Assembly: GCA_013360535.1 (NCBI GenBank)
Contig: JABWBL010000139.1
Location: forward strand, 1 to 12,016
DNA length: 12,016 nucleotides
Reading direction: 5' to 3'
Source of the DNA: Planctomycetaceae bacterium
Lineage (GTDB): Bacteria; Planctomycetota; UBA1135; GCA-002686595
The first letter of the stretch is position 1; each line of letters opens with the position of its first letter. The notes below the pieces were generated by a model, which did no database searches, had not been told where the DNA came from, and saw only the letters and a program-made list of their open reading frames with translations. The position numbers and the translations under genes are program-made. This document shows, in pieces, positions 11,274 to 12,016 of the stretch.

Positions 11274-11283
11274 GTTCGCGAAC
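11274..11283. promoter_or_regulatory. Palindrome GTTCGCGAAC, possible dnaA operator
   Basis: A perfect 10-bp palindrome about 10 bases downstream of the -10 box of the dnaA promoter candidate, hence near +4 to +13. This is a usual place for a repressor site. No known regulator is recognised. Confidence 0.35.
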
Positions 11284-11293
11284 GCGGAGGCGC

Positions 11294-11322
11294 ATTCGAC
11301 GGCGATCCGCTGCCGCTGTCAA
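11294..11322 (-). promoter_or_regulatory. dnaA: Sigma-70-type promoter for dnaA
   Basis: On the minus strand a perfect -35 TTGACA (11322-11317), a 17-bp spacer and a -10 TCGAAT (four of six, 11299-11294). Expected start near 11287, about 250 bases before the ATG. It begins 31 bases after the desulfurase stop and points at dnaA. Confidence 0.55.
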
Positions 11323-11352
11323 TCTCCGCCGACCGATCTCTCTACCAACCGC

Positions 11353-12016
11353 TCACAAGCCCATGGAGGAGTCACGCTTTACGCGCGGCGCTCCCAGAGT
11401 TGTCCACAGGATCTCCACGGCCTTGCGGACTGTTTCTGCACCACAATCGCGCGGCAAGGAAAGCCGAAGAGCGGCTCGCGCCACACTTTCGTCGTGGCCG
11501 AGCGCCAGCAGCACGTGGCTGGGCTCGAGCGAGCCGCTCGCGCAGGCCGAGCCCGCGCTGCAGGCCAAGCCCGCGAGGTCGAGGCGCATCACGAGCACCT
11601 TGCCGTCGACACCGGCCGCGTGCAGGTTGAGCGTCCCGGGCAGGCGGCGCGGGTGATCGATCGGCAGTCCCACCAGTTGGATGGGGTCCAACTGCTTCAC
11701 AAGTTCTCCCCACAGCTCGCCGGTCGCGCGCGTGAGGCGTCCGGCGAGCTCGGCCTGCTCCCGCACGCCGAGTTCGACCGCGCAGGCCGCGGCCACGGCT
11801 CCCGCGACGTTCTCGGTGCCCGGCCGCAGCCCGTGCTCTTGCTCGCCGCCGAAGCACAACGGCCGCAGCTCGACTCCCCTGCGACGGTAGAGCAGCCCGA
11901 CCCCGACCGGACCGCCGAGCTTGTGCAGGCTGAAGCTCGCGAGGCTCGCCCCCCACTCTTCGAGGCGCACCGGGATGCGGCCGAGCGCCTGCACGGCGTC
12001 CACGTGCAGCAGCGGG
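11353..12016 (-). CDS. NifS/IscS-type cysteine desulfurase, 5'-partial
   Basis: The C-terminal ~220 residues of a class V PLP aminotransferase-fold enzyme that takes sulfur from cysteine for Fe-S clusters or tRNA thiolation. Numbering from the window edge: LHVDAVQALGR (3-13) has the PLP-ring aspartate D6, SLHK has the PLP-binding lysine K32, and GGEQEHGLRPGTENVAG (56-72) is the typical substrate/PLP loop. SAGSACASG (153-161) carries the catalytic C158, followed by LEPSHVLLALG and the end motif ALRLSLPRD. The SAGSAC form fits the NifS/IscS group. The N-terminal half lies outside the window. It stops at TGA 11353, 31 bases from the dnaA promoter candidate. It is probably not in an operon with dnaA, though no terminator is seen between them. 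Confidence 0.92.
   Translation of the reverse strand, partial: PLLHVDAVQALGRIPVRLEEWGASLASFSLHKLGGPVGVGLLYRRRGVELRPLCFGGEQEHGLRPGTENVAGAVAAACAVELGVREQAELAGRLTRATGELWGELVKQLDPIQLVGLPIDHPRRLPGTLNLHAAGVDGKVLVMRLDLAGLACSAGSACASGSLEPSHVLLALGHDESVARAALRLSLPRDCGAETVRKAVEILWTTLGAPRVKRDSSMGL
11400..11408 (+). promoter_or_regulatory. DnaA-box-like TTGTCCACA upstream of dnaA promoter
   Basis: An exact match to the GC-rich-genome DnaA box TTGTCCACA, and eight of nine to TTATCCACA. It is about 78 bp upstream of the dnaA -35, within the 3' end of the desulfurase gene, where it also encodes part of LWTTL. It could mediate DnaA autoregulation or be coincidental coding sequence. Confidence 0.3.

Larger units (their letters stand above)
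11036..11352 (-). other. Long dnaA leader and promoter gap
   Basis: 317 bases between the cysteine desulfurase stop and the dnaA ATG. It contains a good sigma-70-type promoter (11294-11322), a 10-bp palindrome just after the expected start point, and then about 250 bases of untranslated leader. It includes an open but atypical 47-codon extension upstream of the dnaA ATG. I find no convincing terminator for the desulfurase gene and no other gene. Confidence 0.5.

Overview
The window is about 12 kb of very GC-rich bacterial chromosome (third codon positions almost all G or C). It carries the replication-initiation neighbourhood: dnaA, dnaN, a DUF721 (DciA-type) gene and gyrB, all on the minus strand. 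The organism is diderm, because an LptD-type outer-membrane assembly protein is present. DnaA wording (SDSPPKE at sensor 1, PCYETR after the arginine finger) and the general gene style make me favour Planctomycetota. That is recognition from memory and only moderately secure.

Layout from left to right. On the plus strand are the 3' part of a very large LptD-like gene (1-3639, cut by the window edge) and a TatA/TatB-family gene (3729-4205). Its 3' end runs head-on into a minus-strand gene for a small stand-alone MshEN (GspE N-terminal) protein (4081-4716), with 125 bp of antiparallel overlap. A hairpin-rich gap (4717-5000) follows. Next is the minus-strand cluster dnaN > DUF721 > gyrB (9021 down to 5001), whose genes overlap by 1 base (TAGTG) and 4 bases (ATGA), so it is almost certainly one transcript. 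A 463-bp gap (9022-9484) holds the dnaA terminator, the most AT-rich patch I found in the window and DnaA-box-like sites, making it the best origin candidate here. Then come dnaA (9485-11035), a 317-bp leader/promoter gap, and the 3' part of a NifS/IscS-type cysteine desulfurase (11353-12016, cut by the window edge).

How it fits together: DnaA opens the origin, DnaN clamps the polymerase, DUF721/DciA proteins are linked to replicative helicase handling, and GyrB relieves supercoiling. A strong intrinsic terminator after dnaA separates it from dnaN-DUF721-gyrB, so the two units are probably controlled independently. The envelope genes on the left (LPS export, Tat) have no evident functional link to replication.

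I see no CRISPR array, mobile element, rRNA, tRNA or defence system. The most interesting points are gene-end anomalies. DnaN has a 47-residue tail past the normal clamp end with intergenic-like codon use, and a symmetric 46-bp nested inverted repeat lies under that tail. The tatA 3' end has codon use that only makes sense for the opposite-strand gene. The MshEN protein has lost the expected c-di-GMP-contacting residues.
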